From: an uncultured Candidatus Poseidoniales archaeon
GTDB taxonomy: Archaea; Thermoplasmatota; Poseidoniia; Poseidoniales; Poseidoniaceae
Direction: 5' to 3'
Assembly (NCBI GenBank): GCA_902625885.1
Contig: CACODE010000007.1
Location: 1 to 64,000 of the forward strand
DNA: 64,000 bases
Made by a program: the position numbers and the translations under genes. Positions within the stretch are counted from its first letter, which is position 1; each line of letters begins with the position of its first letter. The notes below the pieces were generated by a model that was given only the letters and a program-made list of their open reading frames with translations, was not told the origin of the DNA and ran no database searches. This document shows positions 10,356 to 20,433 of the stretch, one piece after another.

Positions 10356-12146
10356 ATGGTTGAATCCTCCGAGCCACGCTGGTTGGTGCTGGACGGATAC
10401 GAAGACGAACCCGCAGCGTTCGGCGTGCCGCCTTACGTCGGGTTCCACATACGCTACGTCTGCGGCGTGCTCGAAGCGGCCTCCATGCCCTACGACTACA
10501 TGACGGCAGACCAGTACAGATTGAAGCTAAGGGAAGATGAAGCGTCGCTGCAGCACTACCTCTCAACCCGCCTTGGTATCGTTTGTGTTGCCGGTGCCGT
10601 CGTGCCGGGGAAGTACCTCCGAGGCACGCCCATATCGCTGAAGGAAACCCAAGCCCTGATTCGCAACCTTCCCACCGAAACACCCGCTGTTTTCGGAGGG
10701 TGGGCCATTCGAGGTTGGAAGAAGCAAGGATGGTCGCCGTTACGACCAAACCTCTTCCTCGCCATACAGGACACGGACGCCACCCTGCACCATTTTTTTG
10801 AAAAAGGCGAATGGCGCAACAGACGGAGAACCGCCGAGCAGTGGACGGCTTGGGCGCAGGCAGGTGCCAGCAGCAAGGCCGTGACAAACCACCCCGATCT
10901 CGGCACCGTGGAACGACCGGGCCCGCTGACCTACGAAGTCGAGGTGTACCAAGGCTGCGTCCGGTACAAACGTGGTTGCAAGTTTTGCATTGAACCAAAG
11001 AAGGGCGTCCCGATTTGGCGAGAACCTGAGGACATCATCAAGGAGGTTCGCATCGCTCACGATGCCGGCGTTCGACACGTGCGGCTGGGCGGCATGACCG
11101 ACACCTACACCTACATGGCTGAAGGCGTTCAAGAGCTGGAGTACCCGGTACCAAACCCAGAACCCATCGCCAGGTTGCTCCACGGCCTCAGGGAGGACGA
11201 GCGCTTGGGCATACTTCACACAGACAACGGCAACCCTTCCATCATCGCTGAACACCTGGAGCCCTCGGAAGCCATCACAAAAACGCTGGTTGACACGTTG
11301 TCTGACGGCGCTGTGCTTTCGTTCGGCCTCGAATCGGCAGACCCAACCGTCCACGAGGCGAACTGGCTCAATTGCGACGCTGAGCAGCTCAAAACCGCGA
11401 TCCGACTCATCAACAAACACGGTCGCAAACGCGGCGAGAGAGGTCTGCCCATGCTCCTGCCGGGGTTGAATTTCATCGCCGGCCTGAGAGGGGAGACGGA
11501 GGCCAGTTACGACCTGAACATGGACCTGCTCCGAGACATCAGGTCCGAAGGACTGCTCCTGCGACGCATCAACATCCGACAGGTGGAGGGCGAGGGTTTT
11601 CAGGACGTGCCCGAGAAAGCCTTCTCGGCGTTCAAAGCCACCTGTCGGGAAGAAATTGACAGGCCGCTGTTGGAGGACCTGTTTCCGCTTGGAGAAATCC
11701 TTCGTGATGTCCACTGGGAATCGCATGACGGCCGAACACGCCTGCCGGTCCATCTCGAGCCCACGCACACCTCACCGACCGTTCACGGCAAACCCGGCAT
11801 CACTTTCGGTAGACAAATTGGCGCCTACCCCATCTTGGTCGGTGTGGAATACAAAATCCCGCTGGAGACCCAGTCGGACATCATCATTACCGGCCACGGC
11901 GCAAGATCCATCACCGGCGTGGAACTGAACATGGACCCCCTCAAAGCAACAGAAAAGCAACTTTCTGCCATTCCGGGCATCGGAGCGAAATCGGCATGGA
12001 ACCTCGTCAGCTCCCGTGCGCGCGCCCTGAGGAAGGCAAAGGGAAGGTCCCCCTTTGGTTCCGTTGACGAATGGTTTGGCGCCGCAGGCGTCCATTTTGA
12101 TGTCTCGCAACATCGGTTCTTCGATGGTTTTATTCATAGCGATTGA
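10356..12146 (+). CDS. Radical SAM protein with C-terminal helix-hairpin-helix
   Basis: Cys cluster YQGCVRYKRGCKFCIEP, LRLGGMTD; C-terminal LSAIPGIGAKSAWNLVSSRAR HhH motif. Confidence 0.75.
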   Translation: MVESSEPRWLVLDGYEDEPAAFGVPPYVGFHIRYVCGVLEAASMPYDYMTADQYRLKLREDEASLQHYLSTRLGIVCVAGAVVPGKYLRGTPISLKETQALIRNLPTETPAVFGGWAIRGWKKQGWSPLRPNLFLAIQDTDATLHHFFEKGEWRNRRRTAEQWTAWAQAGASSKAVTNHPDLGTVERPGPLTYEVEVYQGCVRYKRGCKFCIEPKKGVPIWREPEDIIKEVRIAHDAGVRHVRLGGMTDTYTYMAEGVQELEYPVPNPEPIARLLHGLREDERLGILHTDNGNPSIIAEHLEPSEAITKTLVDTLSDGAVLSFGLESADPTVHEANWLNCDAEQLKTAIRLINKHGRKRGERGLPMLLPGLNFIAGLRGETEASYDLNMDLLRDIRSEGLLLRRINIRQVEGEGFQDVPEKAFSAFKATCREEIDRPLLEDLFPLGEILRDVHWESHDGRTRLPVHLEPTHTSPTVHGKPGITFGRQIGAYPILVGVEYKIPLETQSDIIITGHGARSITGVELNMDPLKATEKQLSAIPGIGAKSAWNLVSSRARALRKAKGRSPFGSVDEWFGAAGVHFDVSQHRFFDGFIHSD

Positions 12147-12225
12147 TTATTTATGCAATTCGGATAATTGCACATTTCCCGAATTCTACCGTGAAGGCCA
12201 TAGGGTCTGGCGACAGCCGGCAACC

Positions 12226-12993
12226 ATGACGGCCGTTGAGTCGCTGAAATTGGCTGCAAAGCGCCTTTCGTTGCACTGCGACGAAGCCATTGCGACGCTC
12301 GAGGCGGCCGGACATGTAGCTCATGCCACCAATCCACTGAACTATGCGTGGGACCACCACGTGCAGTTCATCGAGCAGTGGGGGGGACTGGGGGCGACCA
12401 CCTTGCTTCTCGGCATGAACCCTGGGCCTTGGGGGATGGCCCAAACGGGGGTGCCTTTCGGCGCTACCCAAGTGGCGAAGGATTTTCTGAGAATCAAAGC
12501 AAGGCCACTTGAAACCCCTCCCAACGCTCACCCAAAACGCCCGATTGTGGGGCTTGACTTGGAGCGGCAGGAAGTTTCGGGCACGCGCCTGTGGAACCTC
12601 ATGGAGGAGATTTACGACACGCCGGAGATCGCCTTTGCCAACCTCTTCGTGGTCAACCACTGCCCGCTGCTGCTTCTCGGAGAGCGTGGACAGAACATTA
12701 CCCCTGACAACTTACCGAAGGGCCTCATTGAGCCGGTGTTGGCGGCCTGCGACCAGCACCTTCGGGAAGTGGTGGACATCATGGGCATCACGCGGATTGT
12801 TGGCGTGGGGAAGTACGCCGAGCGGCGCGCCCGATTGGCGCTCAACGCAGGAAAAAGTGGTTCAGGCACGGCAAGCGACGGCCGAGAGGTCGAAATCACC
12901 ACGTGCTGGCACCCCAGCCCAGCCAGTCCCTTAGCGAACCGAAACGACGGCGCCGATTGGCGCGAAAACGTCCGAAACGTGCTCATTGGCTAA
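12226..12993 (+). CDS. SMUG1-like uracil-DNA glycosylase
   Basis: NPLNYAWDHHVQFIEQWGG, LLLGMNPGPWGMAQTGVPFG, and C-terminal HPSPAS motif. Confidence 0.8.
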   Translation: MTAVESLKLAAKRLSLHCDEAIATLEAAGHVAHATNPLNYAWDHHVQFIEQWGGLGATTLLLGMNPGPWGMAQTGVPFGATQVAKDFLRIKARPLETPPNAHPKRPIVGLDLERQEVSGTRLWNLMEEIYDTPEIAFANLFVVNHCPLLLLGERGQNITPDNLPKGLIEPVLAACDQHLREVVDIMGITRIVGVGKYAERRARLALNAGKSGSGTASDGREVEITTCWHPSPASPLANRNDGADWRENVRNVLIG

Positions 12994-13033
12994 CGGGGTG
13001 ATGTTCAAATGCTCACCGCCACACTCGCGTAGC

Positions 13034-14941
13034 ATGGAACCCTTTGAACTTGCATGGGAACGCCAGCCCGACGACCGACAGTGGGAGAAGCCCGAAGGCG
13101 ACGACCCCCGAACTTTGTACCAGATGCTGATGACCAGCGTGGACCGCTTTGGCGACCTGCCCTGCTTTGGCTACATCCCCGCACCGGGTGTGGCACGAAC
13201 CCACCTTTCCTACAACGAATTTGGCGACCTCGCCACCGCTGTAGGCAAGCAACTCGCTGCTGTTGGCGTGAAGGCCGGCGACCGGGTCGCCATGATCCTC
13301 AACAACTCGGTTGAGTGGGCCGCCATTTCCTACGGAACCAACGGTATTGGGGCCGCTTACACCGCCATGTACACCCACCAGCACGGGACGGAATGGGCCT
13401 ACATCCTCAACGACTCCACCCCCGCCCTGCTCGCCGTGGCCGATACGGGTGTGCTGGACAAACTCGTCGCCAACCTGCCCAACGACGCTGCGGCATGGCC
13501 TCGCTGCGGTGTCCTGTTGCTGGGGGACGAACCCGCTAACGAACTGCCTCCCGAAGGCGTCGCCGTTCACGCGTGGGCCGATTTCGTCGGTGCCGGGCGA
13601 AGCGCTGACATGTTTGAAATCGCCGACGACCCGTTTGCGCTCAACACGCTGATTTACACCTCAGGTACGACGGGCAACCCCAAGGGTGTCATGCTCTCGA
13701 ACTGGAACACGCTCTCGAACATCCTGTGCGTGCAGTCCGCCTTCACCATCTACGTGGGCGACAAGAACGCTGCGTTCTTGCCCTGGGCGCACTCCTTCGG
13801 GTCCACCTTCGACCTGCACTGGATGATTCGCTGCGGCGTGCACATCAACCTGATTTCGGACCTGACCAAGATCGCTGACGAGTGCATCGAGATCAAGCCC
13901 GCCGTGTTGTTGGCCGTGCCCCGTGTCTGGAACAAATTCTACGACCGTGTGAACGCTCAGTTCGAGTCCGCCACCGGCCTGAAGAAGGTCTTCATCAAGA
14001 ACGCTCAGAAGTCCGCCGCCAAGCGCATCGCCAAGGCCGGTGTGGAATGCGACGCCGTGCCTCCCAGCGGCTTTTTCGACAAGTTGTGGGACAAGCTCGT
14101 CTGGTCCAAAGTACGCGCCCGATTCGGTGGCAACATCCGCTTCTGCATGTCCGGTGCCGCCGCCCTCTCTCCAGACGTGGCCGCCTTCATCCAAATGGTC
14201 GGCTTCAACTGCTACGAAGGCTACGGCCTGACGGAAACTTCGCCGCTGGTGTCCGCCAACGGCTGGTCCGGCCCCGGCACAAGCAAACTGAACACGGTTG
14301 GTCTGGTGGCCAACGGCGTCAAAGTCACCATTGACACGGACGCCTGGGACGACCCAGAGCGCCCTGATGAAGGCGAAATTGTGGTCACCGGGCCCAACGT
14401 CATGATGGGCTACTGGAACAACGAAGAGGCCACCAAGGAAGTCATCATTGAACCCGGAACCTTCCGCACCGGCGACCTCGGTAAGCTGACCAACGGCTAC
14501 CTCTCCATCACCGGTCGGGTGAAGTCGCAGTTCAAGTTGGAGAACGGCAAGTACGTCGCTCCCTCCGGCCTCGAGGAAACCATCACCCTCAATCCGCTCA
14601 TTGAGCAGTGCGTGCTGGACGGTCGAAACATGCTTCACACCTTCCTCATCGCCCACCCGAACATGGAAGCGCTTCGTGCGGCTCTGAAAGGGGCTGGCAT
14701 CAACGCCGCTGGCGACGATGCTGCCCTATGCGCCAACGCTGAAGTACGCGCTTTCGTGCTTGAGAACCTCAAGAAGAACAACATGGTCGCCCCCGATTGG
14801 AAGGGCTATGAAGTGGCTCGCACACTCATCCTTGACCCCGAGGAGTGGACCACCGACAACGAGATGCTCACGCCCTCGTTCAAGGTCAAGTTGCGCAACC
14901 TGCTCAAGAAGCACGACGACGAGATCAAGGCCATCGCTTGA
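13034..14941 (+). CDS. AMP-dependent synthetase / long-chain fatty acid-CoA ligase
   Basis: YTSGTTGNPKGVMLSN, YGLTETSP, FRTGDLG. Confidence 0.9.
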   Translation: MEPFELAWERQPDDRQWEKPEGDDPRTLYQMLMTSVDRFGDLPCFGYIPAPGVARTHLSYNEFGDLATAVGKQLAAVGVKAGDRVAMILNNSVEWAAISYGTNGIGAAYTAMYTHQHGTEWAYILNDSTPALLAVADTGVLDKLVANLPNDAAAWPRCGVLLLGDEPANELPPEGVAVHAWADFVGAGRSADMFEIADDPFALNTLIYTSGTTGNPKGVMLSNWNTLSNILCVQSAFTIYVGDKNAAFLPWAHSFGSTFDLHWMIRCGVHINLISDLTKIADECIEIKPAVLLAVPRVWNKFYDRVNAQFESATGLKKVFIKNAQKSAAKRIAKAGVECDAVPPSGFFDKLWDKLVWSKVRARFGGNIRFCMSGAAALSPDVAAFIQMVGFNCYEGYGLTETSPLVSANGWSGPGTSKLNTVGLVANGVKVTIDTDAWDDPERPDEGEIVVTGPNVMMGYWNNEEATKEVIIEPGTFRTGDLGKLTNGYLSITGRVKSQFKLENGKYVAPSGLEETITLNPLIEQCVLDGRNMLHTFLIAHPNMEALRAALKGAGINAAGDDAALCANAEVRAFVLENLKKNNMVAPDWKGYEVARTLILDPEEWTTDNEMLTPSFKVKLRNLLKKHDDEIKAIA

Positions 14942-14981
14942 GGGCCGTCTCCGTGAAAACCTCAACAAGGTGGTCCCGAGT

Positions 14982-15584
14982 ATGCGACTGACGAAATGGT
15001 TAGCCACCCTGATGGTCGTCATGTTTTCGCTCCCAGGATGCCTTGATACCGAATGCATGGATGCCCCATTGGCCAAAGGCGAGCGCCAATTCAAGTTATT
15101 CTACCATATTGGGAGCGCACAATCCGGTTCCATCGATGCGTCCTATGATACCGTTGATGACACCCAAACATGGAATTGTTGTGCAGTCTCAGGACCCGTT
15201 GATGACGGACGAGGCCCAGTGGACGGAGCTTCAACGATTGTTGGATATTATTTTGCAGTTGAGGCCCCCAGCGAACCTCCGCACTATTTCAATAATGCAT
15301 CAGCGGCTGAAGAGGGGCTCAATGTGACCCTCCATGGCACCAACTATTCCAGTAAGGACCACTCGCGTCCGCCAGTGCCTGAAGTTACAGGGCCTTGCTA
15401 TGACACAACGTACGTGAAGACACACTCCGATTGGTACGAGGTGGATGGCACCGAATATTGGGGCTTGTTCATCCAAGAAACGGTGATTGATTTCGATGAC
15501 GGTGGCGATCCCGCCGTGATGTACGAGGCAAACAAGACGGTCGACGTGTTCGTGGTCATGCTGACGACACACTACAACCCGTAG
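14982..15584 (+). CDS. Predicted secreted lipoprotein
   Basis: MRLTKWLATLMVVMFSLPGCLDTEC signal peptide with lipobox. Confidence 0.65.
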   Translation: MRLTKWLATLMVVMFSLPGCLDTECMDAPLAKGERQFKLFYHIGSAQSGSIDASYDTVDDTQTWNCCAVSGPVDDGRGPVDGASTIVGYYFAVEAPSEPPHYFNNASAAEEGLNVTLHGTNYSSKDHSRPPVPEVTGPCYDTTYVKTHSDWYEVDGTEYWGLFIQETVIDFDDGGDPAVMYEANKTVDVFVVMLTTHYNP

Positions 15585-15595
15585 GGAGGAATGAG

Positions 15596-15685
15596 ATGAG
15601 AGGAAATACTGTGATGTGCCTCATGATTGCCTTGTCCTTCCTGCTGCCAGGATGCTTGGGAAACGATGACCATTGCGCTGCGTGA
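15596..15685 (+). pseudogene. Lipoprotein signal-peptide stub (29 codons)
   Basis: My translation: MRGNTVMCLMIALSFLLPGCLGNDDHCAA*, a lipobox leader followed at once by a stop. Confidence 0.4.
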
Positions 15686-15774
15686 ACTGGGTGGTATTGA
15701 TTCCGTAGCAGGACAGGTCAATGCTTGGCCGGAAAAGAAAGAGGTTATAATTCGCCTTGTGAGTCAAACCAGCA

Positions 15775-16002
15775 ATGAAGATGACCGGCATATGCCCGAA
15801 GTGCAGCAGTAAAAACGTGAAAGAGAACCAACTCGGCGGCATGAACGCCATGTGGGCCGGCCGTATTTACCGCTGCGAAGAGTGCGGCTTTTCTGAAATT
15901 TGGTCCACAAAACAACATCGCAAGCAATTAAATGTTCTCTTGGGCTTAATCATCATGTTGCCCGTTATCATGATCGGCTTCATGATGTGGATGAGGGGTT
16001 GA
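15775..16002 (+). CDS. Small zinc-ribbon/transmembrane protein, copy 1
   Basis: CPKCSSKNVKEN...CEECGFSEIW plus C-terminal TM; near-identical to 17086..17307. Confidence 0.7.
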   Translation: MKMTGICPKCSSKNVKENQLGGMNAMWAGRIYRCEECGFSEIWSTKQHRKQLNVLLGLIIMLPVIMIGFMMWMRG

Positions 16003-16481
16003 TGGCCGTGCGTCTCAACATCCTCGTGGTTTTGTTGGCCTTGCTCGTGCCGCTTTCGGGCTGCCTCCAGTCGACACTTGGTTGCGGCGAAGGCTACAGT
16101 GAAATGCATAACGGAGACTACGTTGAATCCTTGACATCAGTTGATGCGAACGGAAAACTGACGGCTGAATTTGAATCGGGCGACAGCCCTGGATTTCTTG
16201 AGGAATCAGAGACATACCAAACCAGCGCAGAAATCTATGTGACACTGTACGTCATGTTTGATGACGGCTCGGAAAGTCAGATCGCCTTCAGGCAAGACGG
16301 GTGGGACAACAACGGCGATGGAGCGGGCGGATCATCATGGAATGCCTTATTGACGTTCAACAGCCCTGACGGTTTTTGCGATGATGGATGCAAGCGCGTT
16401 AGGCTTGGCACAAGCACGGAATACGGACTCCTGTATTACGACGGCACATGCGATGCTTCGCCATGGATTGACATCGATTGA
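16002..16481 (+). CDS. Predicted secreted lipoprotein
   Basis: MAVRLNILVVLLALLVPLSGCLQSTLGCG lipobox. Confidence 0.65.
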   Translation: MAVRLNILVVLLALLVPLSGCLQSTLGCGEGYSEMHNGDYVESLTSVDANGKLTAEFESGDSPGFLEESETYQTSAEIYVTLYVMFDDGSESQIAFRQDGWDNNGDGAGGSSWNALLTFNSPDGFCDDGCKRVRLGTSTEYGLLYYDGTCDASPWIDID

Positions 16482-16485
16482 CGTT

Positions 16486-16767
16486 TCAGCGGTTGTTGAG
16501 GTAGTCCTCACCGTACGTGGCCCACTGTTCCATGGTCCAGCCCGGGGGCAGGCCCTCAGCGGGCAAGGGCGGACCGGCTTCGAATCCGCTGTGGGCCGAC
16601 CGACGAACATCGCTGCTGAACGGCGAGTTGCTCTCGTCGGTTGAACGACGCACTACTCTCATCGCGAGGAACAGGACGACCAGCAACACCGGTACGCCCA
16701 CAGCGGATTCTGCTAACGAGCAATGAGTGTTAAGCCCGATTGAGGGTCGACGCTCTGCTCCATTCAT
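16486..16767 (-). pseudogene. Duplicated C-terminal fragment of the TSP3 surface protein at 17323..20043
   Basis: [19 protein letters not shown]...[44 protein letters not shown] closely matches the C-terminus of the 906-aa ORF. Confidence 0.65.
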
Positions 16768-16789
16768 CTGGCACTGGAAAGTGATTCCA

Positions 16790-16990
16790 TCAATAGATGG
16801 TGAGTATAACGCTCAGAACAGAGAGCAAAGCGAGGCCGAGCACGAGCACGATAACAGAGGTGCTGCTGGTCAAGCCAGAGTAGATGTCGGTGAACCCACA
16901 ATTCTTGCACACCTCTCGGCGGGCTCCGATGGTTTTCATCACGGCAATATTTTTCCCCATGCAGCGAGGGCAATGGCCGATTTCTTTCAT
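16790..16990 (-). CDS. Small zinc-ribbon/transmembrane protein, diverged paralogue
   Basis: CPRCMGKNIAV...CKNCGFTDIYSG then a hydrophobic tail. Confidence 0.6.
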   Translation of the reverse strand: MKEIGHCPRCMGKNIAVMKTIGARREVCKNCGFTDIYSGLTSSTSVIVLVLGLALLSVLSVILTIY

Positions 16991-17085
16991 GGGCCAAACC
17001 CTACCATCTCGAGGATAAACGTTTTGCTAATCAAGTTACTTAAGAGGAATTATAGGATTGGATTTACCATTTAATCACAATTAAG

Positions 17086-17307
17086 GTGACCGGCATATGC
17101 CCAAAGTGCAGCAGTAAAGACGTGAAAGAAAACCAACTCGGCGGCATGAACGCCATGTGGGCCGGCCGTATTTACCGGTGCGAAGATTGTGGCTTTTCGG
17201 AAATTTGGTCCACAAAACAACATCTCAGGCAACTACACGTTCTCTTGGGCTTAATCATCGTGTTACCCATGATCGTGATCGGCTTCATGATGTGGATGAC
17301 GGGTTGA
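17086..17307 (+). CDS. Small zinc-ribbon/transmembrane protein, copy 2
   Basis: MTGICPKCSSKDVKENQLGGMNAMWAGRIYRCEDCGFSEIWSTKQH; paralogue of 15775..16002. Confidence 0.7.
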   Translation: MTGICPKCSSKDVKENQLGGMNAMWAGRIYRCEDCGFSEIWSTKQHLRQLHVLLGLIIVLPMIVIGFMMWMTG

Positions 17308-17322
17308 CATTGATTGACGTCT

Positions 17323-20043
17323 TCAACGGTTGTTGAGGTAGTCCTCACCGTATGTAACCCACTGTTCCATGGTCCAGCCTGGGGGCAGGCCCCCAGCGGG
17401 CAAGGGCGGACCGGCTTCGAATCCGCTGTGGGCTGACCGACCAACCTCGCTGCTGAACGGTGAGTTGTTCTCGCCGGTTGAACGGCGCACCACTCTCATC
17501 ACGAGGAACAGGACGACCAGCAACACCGGTACCCCAGCGTAAAGCAACGGTTTGTCGGCCAGCAGCGCCAAAACATCGTCGTCCTGCGCACTGTTGGAAG
17601 CCGGTTCCGTGGTATCGGGAACGCCGTCGCCGTCAACGTCAGGACAACCGAGCATGCCAACAGTGGACGTCCCGTAGTCGTCTGGACAATCGTCGGAAAG
17701 CTCTGTACCGGGTTGGTCGGCGTAGCCGTCGCCGTCCGTGTCCGTCCAAAGGCGAGCGTCATCATCGTAGGCATCTGCTATGTCGGACCATCCGTCAGCG
17801 TCGGCGTCAAGGCAACCGTTGCGGTCCTGTGTTGACATGCCGAAAACCTCTGGACAAGCGTCCGGTTGGTTGCCTTCCAGACGGTCACCAAAACCGTCGC
17901 CGTCGCTGTCCATCCACTGCGATGCCTCAGCCGGGAAAACATCGTTGCCGTCCGACCAGCCATCACCGTCGCCGTCCTCGCACCCAAACCGGTCCTGTGT
18001 TGAAGTACCGGCCTGAAGCGGGCAGGCATCGGGTTGGTACCCGAGGCTTGAGTCGCCATAGCCGTCCCCGTCGGTATCGAGGTACTGCGAGCTGATGGCT
18101 GGGAAGGCATCGTTGTCGTCCGACCAGCCATCACCGTCGGTGTCAAGGCAGCCGAAACGATCCTTGGTCGATTGACCCGGTGTGCTCGTGCAGGCATCGG
18201 CACGTTCTCCATCTGGATTGTCCCCATAGCCGTCAGCGTCAGCGTCCGACCACTGCGTTGAATCTGTGGGGAAGGCATCGGTGGCGTCGCCATAACCGTC
18301 CCCGTCCCCATCGGGGCAACCAACCGACGCCCCGAGATTGCTCGTCCCGGGCGTTAACGGGCAGGCATCGTTGTCGTCGGAAAAGCCGTCGTTGTCGTCG
18401 TCGTCGTCTTCCGTGGCGTCCTCACAGCCGTCCCTGTCCACGTCGTTTTCCAAGGTCGAGGTGAACGTCAAGGAACCGGTTGGGCAAAGGTCCACCTGGA
18501 CCGACGAGATGTTGCAAGCCCAGCGGAAATCTTGTTGGGTAGCGTCGCACACCCCATCGTTGTCGTCATCAACGTCCTCAGTTGCGTCTTGGCAACCGTC
18601 ACCGTCGTGATCTGTACCCGTTTCCGAAAGCCAGTCCAGTGTACCGATGGGGCAGGTGTCGGCGGTGTCGTCCACGCCGTCGTTGTCGTCGTCGGCATCT
18701 TCGGTGGTGTCGCGACAACCGTCGCTATCGTGGTCCGAAAACGGGCTTGAAAGCCAATTGACAGCGCCTTGCGCACAAGCATCGTCCGTGTCTTCAACGC
18801 CGTCGTTGTCGTCGTCGCCATCGCAGGCGTCGCCAAGACCGTCGCTGTCGTGGTCGAGTTGCAGGGCGTTGGGCACAGTGGGGCAGTTGTCGGCGTCGTC
18901 CATGATGCCGTCGTTGTCCGTATCGGTTTGCGGGTCGATGCGAACCACTTCGTTCTGGCCGTTATCGACGTAGTAGAGATGGCCGTCAGGGCCAATCTCT
19001 AGCCCCATGATGTCGGTGGCTGAGGTCTGGATTTCGTCAAGGTACGTGCCACCTTTACCGTTCGTGGTCAGTTCGTAGGCCACGATGGCGCCGCTGGCGT
19101 ACTCCGAGACGAACAGTTGACCGTCATCGAGAGCGATGCCCGACGGGCGGTCGAGGCCAGAGGCCAGCACGCCCCACTCAACATCACCAATGCGAGCGTA
19201 CTCGGCGAGGGCTTCCATTCTGGATTCATCGTCCATGATATCGGTACTGGTGGTGCTGCTGTCGTCGGTGTTGACCCAAAGCACGCGGTTGTCCGCAGGG
19301 TCGGCAATGTAGAGGATGCCCGTTTCGTTGTCAAGCACCATGTGGCCGGGCACGCCCATCATGTGGCCGATTTCAACTTCGGAGTAGCGATGAACGATGG
19401 CGTCGGAGTGGTCGTCGTACCCGGTGTCGTGGTCTTCTTGGAAGTCGTAGCGAACCAACTCGCCATAATAGCCGTCGTTGTACCAGTAAACGTTGTCGTA
19501 GTCGTGGGCGATACCGACGCCAAACGGTGATTCGTGGTTCATATCGATGTGGCTGCCGAGCAGGTTGTTGTTTTGGTTCTCCACAGCGTAGTGATTCAGC
19601 GAGGAAGGCCAGAGGGTGGGTCCCATGAAGTTGTTCGGTGAAGATTGGCCACAGTAGGTGTTGGCCGTTTCTTGAGCGGACCCCCACTGCCAGTCAAATT
19701 CGGGGTGATATGCACCAAATGCGATGGCGCTGACCTCTTCGAGGAAGTGGTAACTGTAGGCGTCCTCTCTGTTTTCCGAGGTTTGGTTGTCGAGACCCGT
19801 GTTGTGAACAATGGTGATGCTGTCCGTGGCTTGATTGGCTATCCAGAGTTCGTTTGTTCGGCCTGGATGAAATTCCAAGTCCGTGGGCTCGTCGAGATCG
19901 TCCGAGGCGTCGGCGATGACGGTTTCCTGAAAGGAGTTGCCAAACTTTTCAACGGGGTCGTTGGCACCGCTTCCCGAAGCGTAAGACGGGACCGAGAAAA
20001 GAAGCATGCATGTGAGCAAAAGTGCGATTCTTTGCTTCAACAT
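17323..20043 (-). CDS. Secreted thrombospondin type-3 repeat surface protein with C-terminal TM and cytoplasmic tail
   Basis: Signal peptide; NHL-like segment; many DxDxDGxxD repeats; TM ([17 protein letters not shown]); tail [19 protein letters not shown]. Confidence 0.8.
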   Translation of the reverse strand: MLKQRIALLLTCMLLFSVPSYASGSGANDPVEKFGNSFQETVIADASDDLDEPTDLEFHPGRTNELWIANQATDSITIVHNTGLDNQTSENREDAYSYHFLEEVSAIAFGAYHPEFDWQWGSAQETANTYCGQSSPNNFMGPTLWPSSLNHYAVENQNNNLLGSHIDMNHESPFGVGIAHDYDNVYWYNDGYYGELVRYDFQEDHDTGYDDHSDAIVHRYSEVEIGHMMGVPGHMVLDNETGILYIADPADNRVLWVNTDDSSTTSTDIMDDESRMEALAEYARIGDVEWGVLASGLDRPSGIALDDGQLFVSEYASGAIVAYELTTNGKGGTYLDEIQTSATDIMGLEIGPDGHLYYVDNGQNEVVRIDPQTDTDNDGIMDDADNCPTVPNALQLDHDSDGLGDACDGDDDNDGVEDTDDACAQGAVNWLSSPFSDHDSDGCRDTTEDADDDNDGVDDTADTCPIGTLDWLSETGTDHDGDGCQDATEDVDDDNDGVCDATQQDFRWACNISSVQVDLCPTGSLTFTSTLENDVDRDGCEDATEDDDDDNDGFSDDNDACPLTPGTSNLGASVGCPDGDGDGYGDATDAFPTDSTQWSDADADGYGDNPDGERADACTSTPGQSTKDRFGCLDTDGDGWSDDNDAFPAISSQYLDTDGDGYGDSSLGYQPDACPLQAGTSTQDRFGCEDGDGDGWSDGNDVFPAEASQWMDSDGDGFGDRLEGNQPDACPEVFGMSTQDRNGCLDADADGWSDIADAYDDDARLWTDTDGDGYADQPGTELSDDCPDDYGTSTVGMLGCPDVDGDGVPDTTEPASNSAQDDDVLALLADKPLLYAGVPVLLVVLFLVMRVVRRSTGENNSPFSSEVGRSAHSGFEAGPPLPAGGLPPGWTMEQWVTYGEDYLNNR
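17620..18920 (-). repeat. TSP3 Asp-rich coding repeats
   Basis: Recurring DxDGDGxxD coding units; boundaries approximate. Confidence 0.7.
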
Positions 20044-20123
20044 GCGTCACCAACCCATCTCTTTGCATTTCATACCTTGCTTTTCCGGTTGGCGTTTGTT
20101 CTCGGAAAAACGCTCTTTCGGAC

Positions 20124-20369
20124 CTAACGAGAACCGTTGACAAAGACCAGATTCACCATGAACTGAAACGCGAGAAACCAAACCAAACCCACCACGCAAA
20201 TCCAGACCGCAGAAGGGTCTTCTCCGCCCGAAGCGAAGGTGTAGGTCATGATGGCGGCCGCCAATCCAGCAACAAAGAAAATTCTGTACATGATGCTGGC
20301 CAAGATGTTGCCGCGGGTTGACATTTCCTTCCAGCCATTAAAACCGAACCACCGTTGGACGAAACCCAT
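20124..20369 (-). CDS. Small membrane protein
   Basis: Two hydrophobic segments in 81 aa. Confidence 0.5.
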   Translation of the reverse strand: MGFVQRWFGFNGWKEMSTRGNILASIMYRIFFVAGLAAAIMTYTFASGGEDPSAVWICVVGLVWFLAFQFMVNLVFVNGSR

Positions 20370-20433
20370 GGCCAGAGGTCCTCTCTCGGGTACTTCATGG
20401 CATCGCCAACCGACGACCTACAGTCGTGTGTTT

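Noticed and set aside
10740-11768. 342-aa antisense ORF opposite the radical SAM gene
   Set aside because: Overlaps the motif-bearing radical SAM ORF fully; no motifs of its own.
13661-14656. 331-aa antisense ORF opposite the acyl-CoA ligase
   Set aside because: Sense strand carries clear ligase motifs; antisense is a GC-driven shadow ORF.
17620-18920. Short regularly spaced repeats resembling a CRISPR array
   Set aside because: They are in-frame TSP3 coding repeats of variable length, with no constant repeat/spacer structure.
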